Shown: positions 45,820 through 54,536 of the stretch, one piece after another | Numbering within the stretch: position 1 is the stretch's first letter | Layout: every line of letters starts with the position of its first letter | From: CAWDPQ01 sp049642465 | GTDB lineage: Bacteria; Acidobacteriota; Vicinamibacteria; Vicinamibacterales; 2-12-FULL-66-21 | DNA: 64,000 bases | Assembly: GCA_049642465.1 (NCBI GenBank) | Contig: JBAROV010000148.1 | Coordinates: forward strand, 23,092-87,091 | Reading direction: 5' to 3' | Program-made: the position numbers and the translations under genes | Notes under the pieces: model-generated | Databases searched by the model: none | Seen by the model: the letters and a program-made list of their open reading frames with translations, nothing else | Told to the model about the DNA's origin: nothing

Positions 45820-46770
45820 ATGCATAGCACTGGCCGGTTCACCCCCGCGTTACGGCGGATGATGAACGACAGCTATGACACGTGCCGAACGTGCGGAATT
45901 GTCCTCCCAGACGGTAAAGCCGCGTTCGCCGGTTACGCATCCGACGGTTCACCTCTCTACGTGGGCGAGTGCTGCAGATCGTCGATCCATGAACTAGCGA
46001 CGCACGTTTACTGGTGGTGGGAGGCAGACAAGCGGGTCGCCCCTGACACCGTTCTTTGGCGCTTCATGGACTTCGCGAGGTTCGTGGCGTTGCTCGAACA
46101 GCAGGCACTGCATTTCGCACGCGCCGATCAATTCGACGATCGCTTCGAAGCAGCTAGCGGGGTTCAGGACCTCAAGGCCCGCTGGGATGCGCATTATCTG
46201 GATTTCTTCCGTCATGCGATCAGAACCGCTCCCCGGTTGTCCGAACCGCCGCCTGACGAAGAAGTCGAACGCGAGGCCGCCCGCCTCCTGCGCGAGTTCT
46301 CACAATCGGCGGCCCTCGACCGCGAGCGCCTGTTCGTGAGTTGTTGGCATGCGAACGCCGGGGAGTCTGAGGCTCTCTGGCGTCTGTACTGCCCGCCGTC
46401 CACTGCCGGTTTGGCGATTCAAACGACCGCCGAGCGTCTGCTCAAAGCCGTAGGTGAGGTTCCGGTAAAGGTTGGCAAAGTTCAGTACATCGACTTCGCT
46501 AAGGGCTTCGCGGGCATCCACGAACGGATCTTCACGAAGCGAAAGTCCCTCAGCCACGAGGTTGAAGTGCGCCTGGTCATTCAAGAGTTCCATTCGACAG
46601 ATGAGATCGGCAAGAGCATTCCTGTAAACCTTGAATGCCTGGTGGTATCGGTCGTTCCGTCGCCGTTCGCCCCGCGATGGTTCACCCGGGTTGTGGAAGC
46701 GACCCTGCGTCGATACCGCGTATCCGTCCCGCTTCGACCGTCGGAGATCCTAGCAGAACCGTTCTTCTGA
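45820..46770 (+). CDS. DUF2971-like protein with N-terminal cysteine motif
   Basis: This 316-residue protein begins with a possible metal-binding segment (CRTCGIVLPDG and GECC). The main part resembles DUF2971: LWRFMDFARFVALLEQQALHFARADQFDDRFE, then RLFVSCWHANAGESEALWRLYCPPSTAGLAI. DUF2971 proteins occur in mobile and defence loci, but their action is unknown. It is the rightmost gene of the 10-kb element, 78 bp before the right end. Confidence 0.75.
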   Translation: MHSTGRFTPALRRMMNDSYDTCRTCGIVLPDGKAAFAGYASDGSPLYVGECCRSSIHELATHVYWWWEADKRVAPDTVLWRFMDFARFVALLEQQALHFARADQFDDRFEAASGVQDLKARWDAHYLDFFRHAIRTAPRLSEPPPDEEVEREAARLLREFSQSAALDRERLFVSCWHANAGESEALWRLYCPPSTAGLAIQTTAERLLKAVGEVPVKVGKVQYIDFAKGFAGIHERIFTKRKSLSHEVEVRLVIQEFHSTDEIGKSIPVNLECLVVSVVPSPFAPRWFTRVVEATLRRYRVSVPLRPSEILAEPFF

Positions 46771-46804
46771 GCTGGGCAATGACAATGTTTTAACAGAAGC
46801 CAGA

Positions 46805-46839
46805 ATCACGCCGCTCCTCTCCACAGCTGCAAGTACCGC
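46805..46839. repeat. Element right-end repeat (copy 1)
   Basis: This 35-bp sequence from ATCACGCCGCTCC to GCAAGTACCGC is repeated at 49889-49923 with 32 of 35 matches. On the minus strand it encodes RYLQLWRGAA followed by a stop. It lies just left of the attR core and so marks the right end of the first element. Confidence 0.8.
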
Positions 46840-47567
46840 TGGTTGCACGCCCCCGCAACCATTTGTACCGGCATGGAAAGGTCGCCAGTCTCTGGCGATC
46901 TTTTCGTTTGTTGGGCGACGGTCAGCATTGCGGCCAGATTGCCTCTCAGGTCGATCCGGAGCTGGCCCTTCTCCGGCGTCAAGACAATCGAATCGATCAG
47001 CCCACGGAGCATCTCTGAAGCTTCCAGGCGTGTGTCTTCGCGCTGAAGCGCCGACGCGAGTTTTTCGACCTTGCTCCGGTAGAGGTCGGCCATGCTCGGA
47101 TGCAGAAGCGGCGGCGGTTCGTCCGCTGCGTCGAGCTTCGCCTCGAGCGCGATCTTCCGTTCCTGCAGCGCATCCCATTCCGCCTTCAGGTCTGAACCAG
47201 CGAAGCCGTTCTTGATGGCCTCGATGACCTTCTTGATGTCGCGCTTGACGCGTTCCAGATCGCGTTTGGCACCGCTCAAGCCGGCGCGCTGCTCCATCCG
47301 GAGTCTGTTCATCTCCCTAGCGAACTCGCCGCAGAACTCCTCGAAGAAGTCCTTCCGCATCAACTTGTCTTGAAGCGCGCGCAGCACCCGCTCTTCGACT
47401 TCCTGAGCGCGATTGTCAGCCTGTTGGTGCAGGTGCCACGGTCGCGGGTGCCAAAGCATCCAAGGTGGTCGCGCGAATAGACGAGGAACCCGGCGCCGCA
47501 TTCGCCGCACTTCGTGAGACCCGAAAACAGACACTTTGGCCGCCGGAACTGGTTGAAGCGCTTACCC
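46806..47567 (-). pseudogene. Serine recombinase remnant 2 (C-terminal third)
   Basis: The sequence corresponds to the zinc ribbon (KCLFSGLTKCGECGAGF), coiled coil and C-terminus of a recombinase related to the intact one; ERVLRALQDKLM and EPPPLLHPSMADLYRSKVEKLA are the matching phrases. A one-base frameshift separates the zinc ribbon from the coiled coil near 47410-47440. The whole catalytic N-terminus is missing. The tail SPETGDLSMPVQMVAGA runs into the 15-bp core, then CNQRYLQLWRGAA from the first element. It cannot be an active integrase. Confidence 0.88.
46848..46862. repeat. Right attachment site (attR) of the 10-kb element
   Basis: An exact copy of the 15-bp tRNA-fMet 3' core (CGCCCCCGCAACCAT). 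To its right begins the C-terminus of a second serine recombinase, as at attL. The distance between cores is 9,989 bp. Confidence 0.85.
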
Positions 47568-47578
47568 GCTCAGATCGG

Positions 47579-48160
47579 TCAACGGCGCACTCGATAGCGT
47601 AGGTGGAGCACCCGGTTGCCCTGAATCGCCTCGTCAGGATCCTCCAACAGGTGTCGCGCGTGGACCGAACCGAAGTAGCGTTTGCCGGACCCGAACACGA
47701 CGGGCGCGACGTCCATGCGCACCTCGTCGATCAGACCCGCGGCAAGCACCTGGCCACCGACGTCGCCAGCGGCGACCTCGACCACGCGGTCACCCCCGAG
47801 CTCCTGCGCCTTGGCCATGGCAGCCTCAATTCCGTCGACGAAGTGGAACGGCGCCTCGGGATACCAGCCCTCGGGCCTGCCCCGGTGGGTCACGACGACG
47901 ACGTGGTCGACCCCAGCCGGAGGTGTCCCGTCCCATCCGTTCGTCATGTCGAAGACGTGGCGACCGACGATTGTCGCCCCGATCTGGTCCCAGTACGGCC
48001 GGATGTAGTCGTAGGACCTCTTCGACACCTTCAAGACGCCGCTCTCGTCCAACGGCACGTCACCGCTGAGCAACCAGTCGAACAGCGGTCCGGGCTGGTC
48101 GTTCTCGTCCGCGATGAAACCATCTACCGACACCGAGCTGTACATGACTACTTTGCCCAA
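47579..48160 (-). CDS. Dihydrofolate-reductase/RibD C-terminal family protein
   Basis: This 193-residue protein starts MGKVVMYSSVSVDGFIAD. It has the RibD-C/DHFR fold phrases GATIVGRHVFDMTNGWDG, HVVVVTHR, and the C-terminal GGQVLAAGLIDEVRMDVAPVVFGSG. These stand-alone proteins are common near AraC or MarR regulators and have unknown substrates. It ends 11 bp from the recombinase remnant, so the remnant's 5' deletion stopped at its edge. It appears intact. Confidence 0.9.
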   Translation of the reverse strand: MGKVVMYSSVSVDGFIADENDQPGPLFDWLLSGDVPLDESGVLKVSKRSYDYIRPYWDQIGATIVGRHVFDMTNGWDGTPPAGVDHVVVVTHRGRPEGWYPEAPFHFVDGIEAAMAKAQELGGDRVVEVAAGDVGGQVLAAGLIDEVRMDVAPVVFGSGKRYFGSVHARHLLEDPDEAIQGNRVLHLRYRVRR

Positions 48161-48249
48161 CGGGTCCCTCCTCTGCTTTGGGGTGCCTCCAAGTTAACGT
48201 TTCGTGAGCTGTCGGTCTTGTAAGAAATCAATCGACCGGCAACGGCCAG

Positions 48250-48330
48250 CTATCCAGCACCCTCCAGGTAGTAGAGGTCATCGATCAGCCCGTCCAGCGG
48301 CGGTCGCGGCACTCTGGACACGTACTCCAT
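48250..48330 (-). pseudogene. N-terminal remnant of an AraC-family regulator
   Basis: A 26-codon ORF encodes MEYVSRVPRPPLDGLIDDLY and ends in a stop after YLEGAG. I recognise the opening as that of AraC-type regulators that accompany small enzymes in soil bacteria. Nothing downstream continues the domain. It is a truncated gene left upstream of the DHFR-like gene. Confidence 0.5.
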
Positions 48331-48774
48331 ACGAACAGTATCGCCGACGCCCCGCCGACACCGCGTGAACAGCTTCGTGGCATCGACAACAAGATCCGCG
48401 AGCGTCAGAATCGACACAACTGGACGAAGATCGCGTCAGGTATTTCCATCAGCACCGCGATGAGGAACGAGCGCGGACCGAAACTCGGTTTGGGGAGGAT
48501 CGACAGCATGATTCACGACTCCTGCACGATGCCGTGTTTGTTTGCCGAAGAGCGTTGCCCATCCATAACTTGCCCTGCCGGTGGTTGGCGACAATCGAGA
48601 CCAGTTGCAGTGCACACCGTCGTTCCGTAATTGCATCCCACGGGAGCGCGCTGGGCGGGTCAAGGGCGCGCCAGCGGCGAGCTGAGCGAGCGAACCCTTG
48701 ACGCGTCCAAGCGGTCCCGTAAAAAATTGGGATCGGAGCGACGGCGAGACTTCCCGAGATCGCTCACGATCACG
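48331..48774. other. 444 bp without a recognisable gene
   Basis: No frame on either strand gives a protein that I can support. The stretch lies between the AraC remnant and the decayed ParE-like toxin and looks like eroded mobile-element sequence. Confidence 0.55.
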
Positions 48775-49095
48775 TCAAGTGCGCGGCGAATTCGGCGGTC
48801 GATTCGTGCCGGAGATCGACACGAACCCACGCGCGCGCCCCAGCACATCTTCAACATCGGCACGGGTGTGAGCGACCCCGCCTGGCGCCTCCGGGGCCGC
48901 GGCGGCGATTCTACGGCGGGGTACTTCGCCGGCGAGAGCGGGGAACTGGAATGGCCGTTCGCCGATGCGCGCGAATGTTCGATCGACATCGCTGAGGAAT
49001 CGCTCGGCGAGCCCCGGTCGCTCATCCTCGTACCACCGCGCGGCATGCTCGAGATCGGCCTCAGCGAGTGGCCGAACGATGAACCCGCGGCTCAT
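48775..49095 (-). pseudogene. Decayed ParE/RelE-family toxin
   Basis: The N-terminal two thirds from ATG 49095 match a ParE-type toxin: MSRGFIVRPLAEADLEHAAR, WYEDERPGLAERFLSDVDRT and IGERPFQFPALAGEVPRR. The expected C-terminal strand pattern is lost and replaced by Ala/Pro/Arg-rich sequence, suggesting a frameshift near 48900-48930. The paired antitoxin upstream is also broken. Confidence 0.6.
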
Positions 49096-49340
49096 TCGAT
49101 TCAGTGCTGCTGTCGAACTTCTTGCGGAGCCGTTCCTGAACAACGTCCCAGTGTCGCCGGCACCGGGATCGCCTTCGAGATCTTTGAGGCGCTCGTGAAG
49201 GATTTCGCGATGCCAATCGGGAACCGGAATCGTCTCGGGAGTCGCTGGATTCGGTGCCAAAGCGACTGCAGGTGGTCGATCTTCTCGTCCACTGAGAGAT
49301 CGTCGAATCCGGGTGGCGGTAGCGGAACTGGTTTGGGCAT
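49096..49340 (-). pseudogene. Frameshifted antitoxin of the ParE-like toxin (addiction-module type)
   Basis: Three frames carry consecutive parts of a TIGR02574-type addiction-module antitoxin: FDDLSVDEKIDHLQSLWHRI, then IPVPDWHREILHERLKDLE with GDPGAGD, then WDVVQERLRKKFDSSTE. Two frameshifts separate them. It lies directly before the toxin start, as in intact modules of this kind. Confidence 0.65.
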
Positions 49341-49426
49341 GAGGCAGTTGAACGCCTCCCTCTGTATAGCGCGGCTGTCGCGCCACTTCGGGGCGCAGTG
49401 GCCATAGGATGTACGTAGAACAGGCC

Positions 49427-49885
49427 ATGAAATGCACCAGAAACCGTAAGCTGTCCTTCCTCCCTATCGCCCTTGCGCTGCTGGCCGGCTGCGATCTCGT
49501 ATCGCGAGACGAAGTCGCTCGCGTCGCGTCTCCTGACGGGCGCGTCGAGGCAGTACTGGTCGAGACGAATGGTGGGGCTACAACGTCATTCGGTTACGAG
49601 GTTCACGTCGTAGAGAAGGGTCGGCCCGTAGGTGACCGGGTAGCTTGGCTGTACGGTGCCGGTCGCAACGCGCAGGCGTACGGAGCGAACCTGAAGTGGA
49701 CCGGCGAGAATGAAATCGTGATCGAATACCTGGAGGCGCGTGACCAAACCCTGGAACGAAAAACCGTCAGCGTGGCTGGTCGGGTTATCAAGGTGTCACT
49801 GCGGAGCGGTGTCAATGATCCGACGGCACCGGCCGGAGGAATGCTCTACAACTTGGAACTGACACGGGGCGGAAAAGCGAAATGA
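49427..49885 (+). CDS. Putative lipoprotein of unknown function
   Basis: This protein has 152 residues from the ATG at 49427 (MKCTRNRKLSFLPIALALLAGC), with lipobox LLAGC. The mature part is a short beta-rich domain with VASPDGRVEAVLVETNGGA and NEIVIEYLEARDQ. It lies between decayed toxin-antitoxin genes and the next element end, on the opposite strand to most remnants. It appears intact. Family unknown; it is probably cargo of the second element. Confidence 0.7.
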   Translation: MKCTRNRKLSFLPIALALLAGCDLVSRDEVARVASPDGRVEAVLVETNGGATTSFGYEVHVVEKGRPVGDRVAWLYGAGRNAQAYGANLKWTGENEIVIEYLEARDQTLERKTVSVAGRVIKVSLRSGVNDPTAPAGGMLYNLELTRGGKAK

Positions 49886-49888
49886 ACG

Positions 49889-49923
49889 ATTACGCCGCCC
49901 CCCTCCACAGCTGCAAGTACCGC
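49889..49923. repeat. Element right-end repeat (copy 2)
   Basis: A 35-bp copy of the sequence at 46805-46839 with three C/T differences. Here it joins straight onto recombinase remnant 3 without the 15-bp core, so the core and about 60 codons around it have been deleted. It marks the former right end of a second element. Confidence 0.75.
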
Positions 49924-50170
49924 CCGGTGGCGTCGACGAGGCCGCGCAGTGCCTCGGTCGCCTCCGACCGGCTGTCCGGCTCCTGAAGCGCCGTGGCGAG
50001 CTCCATGACCTTGGCGCGGTGGATCCTGGCCATCTCTGGATGCAGCAGCGTGGGCGGCTCGTCGGCGGCGGCGAGTTTGGCCTTCAGCGCCTAACGCCGA
50101 CGGGCGTTCCCATTCATCTCGTCGCGCACTTCCGACGGCGCGACGCCCGGACGCCGCAAGGGTTCTCGGG
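49890..50170 (-). pseudogene. Serine recombinase remnant 3
   Basis: The minus-strand frame reads GVAPSEVRDEMNGNARRR, a stop codon, then ALKAKLAAADEPPTLLHPEM and the ELATALQ helix, aligning with the intact integrase (EGVPATEVKDELNANAVRR, then KLSAADAPPPLLHPEM). It ends GLVDATGRYLQLWRGAA. An in-frame TAG near 50093 and a deletion near the C-terminus show that it is dead. Confidence 0.82.
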
Positions 50171-50241
50171 CCGCGTTGGCGCTCGAAGTGAGGCGCGCCG
50201 AGCACTTGCCCTTAGCCGTCGTTCGAAGTCGTCCGCGGCTA

Positions 50242-50466
50242 TCAATCTACGCGCGGCTCGCCTCGCCCAAGCAGGTTGTTGTGGCGGTACTCGATGCGGG
50301 CCGAACGCCAGAAAGGCTGAAGGAGCAGCCCGGTCTCCGAGTCAGGCGTCCACTTCCCGTCTCTGAGGGTTTCGACGACCCATTTCGTTTCAGTCTTGCC
50401 GCGAAGAACAACCGCCGGTCTGCAACTCGGCGACAGCCCGAAAGCGAAGCAGTCGATGGCAGTCAT
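50242..50466 (-). CDS. Possible small protein behind pnkp
   Basis: This 74-residue ORF (MTAIDCFAFGLSPSCRPAVV) contains TKWVVETLRDGKWTPDSETGL, which looks protein-like. It starts 15 bp after the pnkp stop on the same strand and could be the third gene of that operon. No family is recognised and no Shine-Dalgarno stands out. It may be a remnant. Confidence 0.4.
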   Translation of the reverse strand: MTAIDCFAFGLSPSCRPAVVLRGKTETKWVVETLRDGKWTPDSETGLLLQPFWRSARIEYRHNNLLGRGEPRVD

Positions 50467-50481
50467 GGACTCCGGTACCTG

Positions 50482-53025
50482 CTACAGTCGCGGATCCACC
50501 GGCTCGCTCTCCAGGGCGAGGACGCCGAACACGCACTCGTGGACGCGCCTGAGGGGCTCGCGCTGCACGAATCGTTCGAGCCCTTCGATCCCCAGGGCGA
50601 ACTCGCGCAGAGCGAGCGAACGCTTCCCGGAAAGCCCACGTTCGCGAAGGCGCCCCAGGTGCTCGGGCAACGTGTACTCGGGCCCATAGATGATCCGGAG
50701 GTATTCGCGACCGCGGCACTTCACCGCTGGCTGGAGAAGGCCGCGGGAGGTCGTGGCCACGAACTGCAAAGGCTTGACGACCGCGCCCTCACCGCCAGTC
50801 TCCGTCAGGTTCTCCCACCAGGCGGTTGCTGCGCCTTCGCTGGCGGGATCAGCGAGGTCTACGGCCTGATAAGGCGTGCGCATCAGCAGGCCGTCGCCCT
50901 CCTGGACAAAACTTTCGATCGTGTTCATATGCCAGACATGATCCTTGTCGGCGTGCACCGCACCTTCGGTGGCCATCACGTGGAACGGAGCGATGCGGAT
51001 GTCCCGCAGCGATTCGACGGGCCAGCAGTAGTTGCGATACGCCCGCGCAAAGCGTTCGGCAAGGTTCAGCCGAACCTTGTGCCGTTCGAGCAGCGCGCCA
51101 ACGTCGATGCCTCGCGCCCCGGCGGTCTCAAGTGCGCAGACCGTTTCGCCCAGGCCGACGCGAGCGGCTATCCCCACCGACGCGTATTGCTGGCGAACGA
51201 GTTCGAGCGCCTTTGCCGACCACGGCATCAGCTCGCAGTCGAGGCACACCCAATCGCTCTTGAACCGCTCCCAGAATCCGCCTGCGTCGAGCGCAGACCG
51301 CACCGCCGCCAGGAGCTCGCGCTCCAGCGCCGCATCTTCGAAAAATCGCCTGCCCGTGCGGGTGTAACAGATGCCGCCCTCGTCCTCGAGAACCCCGAAT
51401 CGTTCGCGAGCGATGTCGTGGTTCCGGCAGACGATGACGATGGCACGGGAACCCATATGCTTCTGCTCGACGACGACGGTCGAGACGCCGTTGGTCCTGT
51501 AGTACGAGAACGCCTCGGCCGGGTGCTCCAGCAGGCCTTCAGCCTTGCTGGTCTCGCTCGGTGACATCGTCGGGGGGAGGTAGATCAGCCACTTGGGATT
51601 CGCCGCGAACCGACTCATTACCTCCAATGCAGCCGCCGCGTTCTCCTCGCGAACCGTCACGTTGCGGTGCAGCCGTGTCGCGACGATCCGCTTCCCGCGA
51701 ACGTCCTCGATGTCGAGAAGATCGTCGTTCGCCTGCTGTGCGTTGAGTGCAGGCGCGGCGACCGGTATGAACGGGCGAATCGGGTCGGCGTACGTCTGCC
51801 TTGCCGGGACGGAGATCAGCTCTTTCTCCGGCCACCGCAATGCCGTCAGCCGGCCACCAAACACGCAGCCCGTGTCGATGTTGATCGTACGATTGAGCCA
51901 CTCGGGTTCGGGAACCGGCGTGTGTCCGTAGACCACGCTCGCACGCCCGCGGTACTCAGCTGCCCAGTTGTAACGAACCGGCAGTCCGAACTCGTCGGTC
52001 TCACCGGTGGTTTCGCCGAAGAGCGCAAAGTCTCGCACCTTGGCCGAGCCGCGCCCCTGCATCTCCGCCTTCATGCCGGCATGCGCGACGACGAGCCGGC
52101 CGTCGTCGAAGACGTAGTGGCTGACAAGACCGTCCAGGAACTTCTGCACCTCGGCGCGGAACTCCGTGGTCTGATGTTCGAGCTCCACAAGCGTTCGGTC
52201 GAGTCCATGGGAGACCATCACGTCGCGGCCCTCGAGCTTCCGCTTCAGCTTGATGTCGTGGTTCCCAGGCACACTGAGAGCCGTGCCAGCCTGCGACATC
52301 GACATCACCGTCTTGAGCGTGTCGACGATGCGCGGGCCGCGATCGACGAGGTCGCCGACGAAGATCGCCTTACGACCTCCAGAGTGTGTCCAGGGGCCGC
52401 CACCGTTCCTCTCGTACCCGAGCTGCTGCAACAGCTGTTCGAGCTCGTCGCAGCAGCCATGTACGTCGCCGATGATGTCGAACGGGCCGGTCTCGCGCTT
52501 GCGGTTGTTCCAAAGCGGCTGCCGCTCGATGACTGCGGCATCGACTTCTTCCTGCGACTTGAGCACGTGCACGTGGCGAAAGCCTTCGCGCCCGAGCCCG
52601 CGCAACGAACGATGCAGCTGGCTCCGCTGGTTCCGGATGACGTGCGAACCGAAGTCGCGGTCCGGCCGCGAACGATTGCGTTCGTGGCAGACGCGTTCCG
52701 GCAAGTCGATAACGATGGCTACCGGCAGGACGTGATACTCGCGCGCGAGCGCAACGAGCGGCTTGCGGGCCTCAGGCTGAACGTTGGTTGCATCGACCAC
52801 GGTGAGCTTTCCACGCGCCAACCTTCGCGCCGCCACGAAATGCAGAGCCGCAAAGGCGTCGTCGGTGGACGATTGGTCGTTCTCGTCGTCCGACACGAGC
52901 GCGCGGAATCCGTCCGACGACATCACCTCGGTGGCCTTGAAGTGCTTCCGGGCGAACGTCGACTTGCCGCACCCCGACGGTCCGATGAGGACCACCAGAG
53001 AGAGCTCGGGAATCGTGAAGGTCAT
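50482..53025 (-). CDS. pnkp: Polynucleotide kinase-phosphatase Pnkp (bacterial RNA repair)
   Basis: This 847-residue protein has the three modules of bacterial Pnkp. The N-terminal 5'-kinase has P-loop GPSGCGKST at residues 15-23. The metallophosphatase has GDVHGC, GDLVDRGP and GNHD (about 185-260). The C-terminal adenylyltransferase/ligase domain has a candidate nucleophile Lys522 in VVEQKHMGSRA. It heals 5'-OH and 2',3'-cyclic phosphate ends and is AMP-charged for ligation, which needs Hen1. The start overlaps the hen1 stop by 4 bp (ATGA), so the two are coupled. Confidence 0.95.
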   Translation of the reverse strand: MTFTIPELSLVVLIGPSGCGKSTFARKHFKATEVMSSDGFRALVSDDENDQSSTDDAFAALHFVAARRLARGKLTVVDATNVQPEARKPLVALAREYHVLPVAIVIDLPERVCHERNRSRPDRDFGSHVIRNQRSQLHRSLRGLGREGFRHVHVLKSQEEVDAAVIERQPLWNNRKRETGPFDIIGDVHGCCDELEQLLQQLGYERNGGGPWTHSGGRKAIFVGDLVDRGPRIVDTLKTVMSMSQAGTALSVPGNHDIKLKRKLEGRDVMVSHGLDRTLVELEHQTTEFRAEVQKFLDGLVSHYVFDDGRLVVAHAGMKAEMQGRGSAKVRDFALFGETTGETDEFGLPVRYNWAAEYRGRASVVYGHTPVPEPEWLNRTINIDTGCVFGGRLTALRWPEKELISVPARQTYADPIRPFIPVAAPALNAQQANDDLLDIEDVRGKRIVATRLHRNVTVREENAAAALEVMSRFAANPKWLIYLPPTMSPSETSKAEGLLEHPAEAFSYYRTNGVSTVVVEQKHMGSRAIVIVCRNHDIARERFGVLEDEGGICYTRTGRRFFEDAALERELLAAVRSALDAGGFWERFKSDWVCLDCELMPWSAKALELVRQQYASVGIAARVGLGETVCALETAGARGIDVGALLERHKVRLNLAERFARAYRNYCWPVESLRDIRIAPFHVMATEGAVHADKDHVWHMNTIESFVQEGDGLLMRTPYQAVDLADPASEGAATAWWENLTETGGEGAVVKPLQFVATTSRGLLQPAVKCRGREYLRIIYGPEYTLPEHLGRLRERGLSGKRSLALREFALGIEGLERFVQREPLRRVHECVFGVLALESEPVDPRL

Positions 53026-54413
53026 CGGGCGAACACCGCCATCTGTGTCGGAGGACCAACTTGGCTGTCCTCGTCGCCCACTGGCCGATAGCTGACGGCG
53101 TAACCGAAGCGCGAGGCCACGTCATTCGCCCAGTTCTGGAACTCTGGGCGAGTCCACTCGAAGCGGTGGTCCTGATGCCGGAACTGTCCAGCAGGCAGTG
53201 ACGGCCATTTCACGTTGTACTCGGCATTCGGGGTCGTCAACGCGATGGTTGCTGGACGCGCCGACTCGAAGAGGACGCGCTCGAACGCTCGCAACCGCGG
53301 CCGGTCGAGATGTTCGATGACTTCGACCACCGACGCCGCATCGAATCCGCTTAGTCGACTGTCGCGATACATCAGTGATCCGTGCATCAGGCGAATGCGT
53401 TCGCGCTGCTTCGGTGCCAAGCGATCGAGCTTGAGACGAGATTCGGCGAGATCGAGTACTCGCCCTGACACATCCATGCCGACGATTTCTGCGAATTGGT
53501 GATCGGCCAGGAGGCGACGCAGGAGCTTCCCTTCGCCGCACCCGAGATCCAGTACCCGTGATGCACCGGAAGACTTCAGCACCTCGAACACGGCATCGAG
53601 GCGGCGTTCGTTGAGACTGAGCGTCCGCTCGATTGACGCTTCTTGCTCGTCCTTCTGGGCAGCTACGGCCTCTTCTTCGGGCTGTTCCTCAGCCGTCAGC
53701 CGGGCGATGGCGTCGCGGACGAGGCCTCGCTGATGAACGAGATAGCGCGACACGATGACGTCTCGCGACGGATGGCTGTCAAGCCAGCCCGCCCCGTGAC
53801 GAAGCAGCTTCTCGACTTCGTCGTCCCCGACCCAGTAGTGCTTCTGATCGTCGAGAACCGGAATGAGCACGTACAGGTGCGTCAGCAGGTCGCTCAGGCG
53901 GCGCGTTGATCGGAGCCTAACCGTAAATAACCTGCTTGGGCCGAGCGCCGGCATGCTCTTGTCAAGTTCGTGGCGTATCGCTTCGACCGTGTAGCCGACA
54001 GGCTCGAACAATGCGCGGAGAAACGTCTCGCCGCCGCGGCAGGGTACAGCCGCAAGACGTGCTTCGAACGGCAACTCAGTCGAAACGAGGTCGGGCTTCC
54101 GCTCACATCGACCGCCCAGGGCGGAGTTGAACCAACGCGAAAGCACAACCGAGAGCAGCGACGAGGCCACGTACGGCCGATCGTTGACGTACTGGTCCTC
54201 CGCGCCGCCTTTGCCGCCGCGGCCGCGAACCATTCCAACCGGATCGACGTCCAGCAGCACCGCCGCCGTGCAGGCCTCTTCAGTCGCCTCTGGGTAGAAG
54301 ACCGTCGCGTTGCCGAACGGGAACTCCCGCGTGTGCACATGCTCGGGATGCTTGTGCAGCAGGAATCCGAGATCGGTGGCCGGCCGATGGGTCGTTCGAA
54401 TGGTCAGGAGCAT
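53022..54413 (-). CDS. hen1: 3'-terminal RNA ribose 2'-O-methyltransferase Hen1
   Basis: This protein has 463 residues from the ATG at 54413 (MLLTIRTTHRPATDLGFLLHKHP); the longer frame runs antisense through a neighbouring antitoxin gene and was rejected. The N-terminal Pnkp-activating domain (about 1-240) precedes a SAM methyltransferase with VLDLGCGEGKLLRRL, VVEVIEHLD and the metal-binding RHQDHRFEWTR. In the Pnkp-Hen1 system it methylates the 2'-OH at the cut site before ligation, making the repaired RNA resistant to the same toxin. It is first in the operon and intact. Confidence 0.95.
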   Translation of the reverse strand: MLLTIRTTHRPATDLGFLLHKHPEHVHTREFPFGNATVFYPEATEEACTAAVLLDVDPVGMVRGRGGKGGAEDQYVNDRPYVASSLLSVVLSRWFNSALGGRCERKPDLVSTELPFEARLAAVPCRGGETFLRALFEPVGYTVEAIRHELDKSMPALGPSRLFTVRLRSTRRLSDLLTHLYVLIPVLDDQKHYWVGDDEVEKLLRHGAGWLDSHPSRDVIVSRYLVHQRGLVRDAIARLTAEEQPEEEAVAAQKDEQEASIERTLSLNERRLDAVFEVLKSSGASRVLDLGCGEGKLLRRLLADHQFAEIVGMDVSGRVLDLAESRLKLDRLAPKQRERIRLMHGSLMYRDSRLSGFDAASVVEVIEHLDRPRLRAFERVLFESARPATIALTTPNAEYNVKWPSLPAGQFRHQDHRFEWTRPEFQNWANDVASRFGYAVSYRPVGDEDSQVGPPTQMAVFAR

Positions 54414-54491
54414 GCGCCTCGCTCTGGACAGTCGCCGTCCAGTATACCGAGACGCAGCGTGCCGTCCGTCCCTTGAGACGATTGTCTGAAT

Positions 54492-54507
54492 ATCCCAGAA
54501 CTGGAAT
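54492..54507. promoter_or_regulatory. Operator palindrome ahead of the second HigA-like gene (copy 2)
   Basis: ATCCCAG-AA-CTGGAAT differs from the 39604-39619 palindrome by one base and again overlaps a GAATAAT -10-like element. Here the antitoxin ATG follows 30 bp later with no toxin gene between. Confidence 0.65.
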
Positions 54508-54536
54508 AATGCGACTGCGACGTTGAGGAGCACTCT

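Noticed and set aside
48631..49407. 258-residue plus-strand frame over the ParE-like region
   Set aside because: The minus strand carries recognisable toxin and antitoxin pieces there; the plus frame has no domain pattern.
51667..53091. 474-residue plus-strand frame opposite pnkp
   Set aside because: Antisense to Pnkp, which has three intact catalytic modules.
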